From positions 1-6,202 of the forward strand of contig CALGFI010000004.1 of the NCBI GenBank assembly GCA_937881155.1: DNA of 6,202 bases, given 5' to 3'. The translations under genes were made by a program, and so were the position numbers. This DNA is from an uncultured bacterium. GTDB lineage: Bacteria > Actinomycetota > UBA4738 > HRBIN12. Shown piece after piece: positions 5,752 to 6,202 of this stretch; within the stretch, counting starts at the first letter, position 1; the number at the start of each line of letters is the position of its first letter. The notes beneath the pieces were generated by a model. The model searched no databases and was not told the DNA's origin. It saw nothing but the letters and a program-made list of their open reading frames with translations.

Positions 5752-6202
5752 ATGCCGAGGTCCAGACAGCGGCTCGTCGCGGCGATCGTCGCGTTCGTGG
5801 TGTTCGGCGGCGCCGGCGCGCTCGTTTGGGTGGCTCTCGGACCCGGGGACGACCCACCGCCTCCGATCGGCGATTACGGAACGACGCTCTACGAGAGCGA
5901 CGCCGTCGTCCTGCAGAGCTCCGAGCACGGCGCCGAGCTGTGCGTCGGCGTTGTCAATGACTCCTACCCCCCACAGTGCAGCGGCATCCCCATCTCCAAC
6001 TGGAACTGGGGCATGGTCGTGGGTGAGGAGTCGGCGTCGGGAACGACGTGGGGTCAGTTCCACGTCGTCGGCCGGTACGACGGCACCGAGTTCCTGGTGA
6101 CGAACGCCGGTCCGTACCGACAGCCACCGCCCGACGACGGAGATCAGTTCGCGGCGCCGTGTCCCGAACCGGAGGGCGGCTGGATCGCGACGGACCCTTC
6201 AC
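5752..6202 (+). CDS. Membrane-anchored extracytoplasmic protein of unknown function (partial, C-terminus off the right edge)
   Basis: An open frame of 150 codons runs from the ATG at 5752 to the window edge. A basic N-terminus (MPRSRQR) is followed by one hydrophobic segment at about 8-29 and a Pro-rich stretch (GDDPPPP, 32-38). This is the pattern of an uncleaved signal anchor or a signal peptide; there is no lipobox Cys. The rest should face outside the cytoplasm. It has C64 and C76 flanking VGVVNDSYPPQ, then GIPISNWNW (78-86), SGTTWGQFHVVGRYDGTEFLV (96-116, a likely beta-hairpin) and C137. C64 and C76 could form a disulfide. I recall similar DSYPPQC-and-TWG-containing secreted proteins of unknown function in actinobacteria, but cannot name a family. 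An in-frame TAG lies just before the ATG, so the start is firm unless it is internal. It is only 23 bp after the ClpC-like gene and probably cotranscribed. Confidence 0.8.
   Translation, partial: MPRSRQRLVAAIVAFVVFGGAGALVWVALGPGDDPPPPIGDYGTTLYESDAVVLQSSEHGAELCVGVVNDSYPPQCSGIPISNWNWGMVVGEESASGTTWGQFHVVGRYDGTEFLVTNAGPYRQPPPDDGDQFAAPCPEPEGGWIATDPS

Noticed and set aside
5054..6202. A full-length clpC broken by a frameshift or early stop
   Set aside because: After the N-domain the protein continues into a coherent Cys-containing tail, and no Walker A or other AAA+ motif occurs in any frame up to the window end.

Overview
The window is very GC-rich and gene-dense, with third-position G/C bias in every gene. 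Its protein sequences resemble those of Actinomycetota: a mycobacterial-type GH15 trehalase, a ClpC1-like N-domain starting MFERF, and two genes that look leaderless. It is probably chromosomal DNA from a free-living or uncultured actinobacterium. I see no mobile element, RNA gene or CRISPR array.

From about 4.9 kb leftward, three genes lie on the minus strand. First is a full-length Lon protease (791 aa). After a 74-bp gap comes a GH15 family hydrolase, most likely trehalase (634 aa). Overlapping its stop by one base is the start of a zinc-free MDR (quinone-oxidoreductase-like) reductase, which runs off the left edge. From about 5.05 kb rightward, two genes lie on the plus strand: a small protein made of a ClpC N-domain followed by a C-x2-C/C-x2-C zinc-ribbon-like tail with no ATPase module, then, 23 bp on, a membrane-anchored extracytoplasmic protein of unknown function that runs off the right edge.

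The 162-bp divergent spacer (4892-5053) is the richest regulatory stretch. It holds an exact GGAAT-N18-GTT match to the SigR/SigH (thiol-oxidative and heat stress) promoter consensus facing lon, a second GGAAC-N19-GTT match facing the ClpC-like gene, a perfect 18-bp inverted repeat (GTGTAA-N6-TTACAC), and a TATCCT -10 element placed so that the GTG start of the ClpC-like gene would be the first transcribed base.

Taken together, the region looks like a stress and protein-quality-control locus: Lon degrades damaged proteins, the ClpC N-domain protein could modulate Clp substrate or adaptor traffic, and trehalase and the reductase may belong to the same stress response. The most unusual item is the stand-alone ClpC N-domain plus zinc ribbon, transcribed divergently from lon. 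Its role is inferred, not shown.
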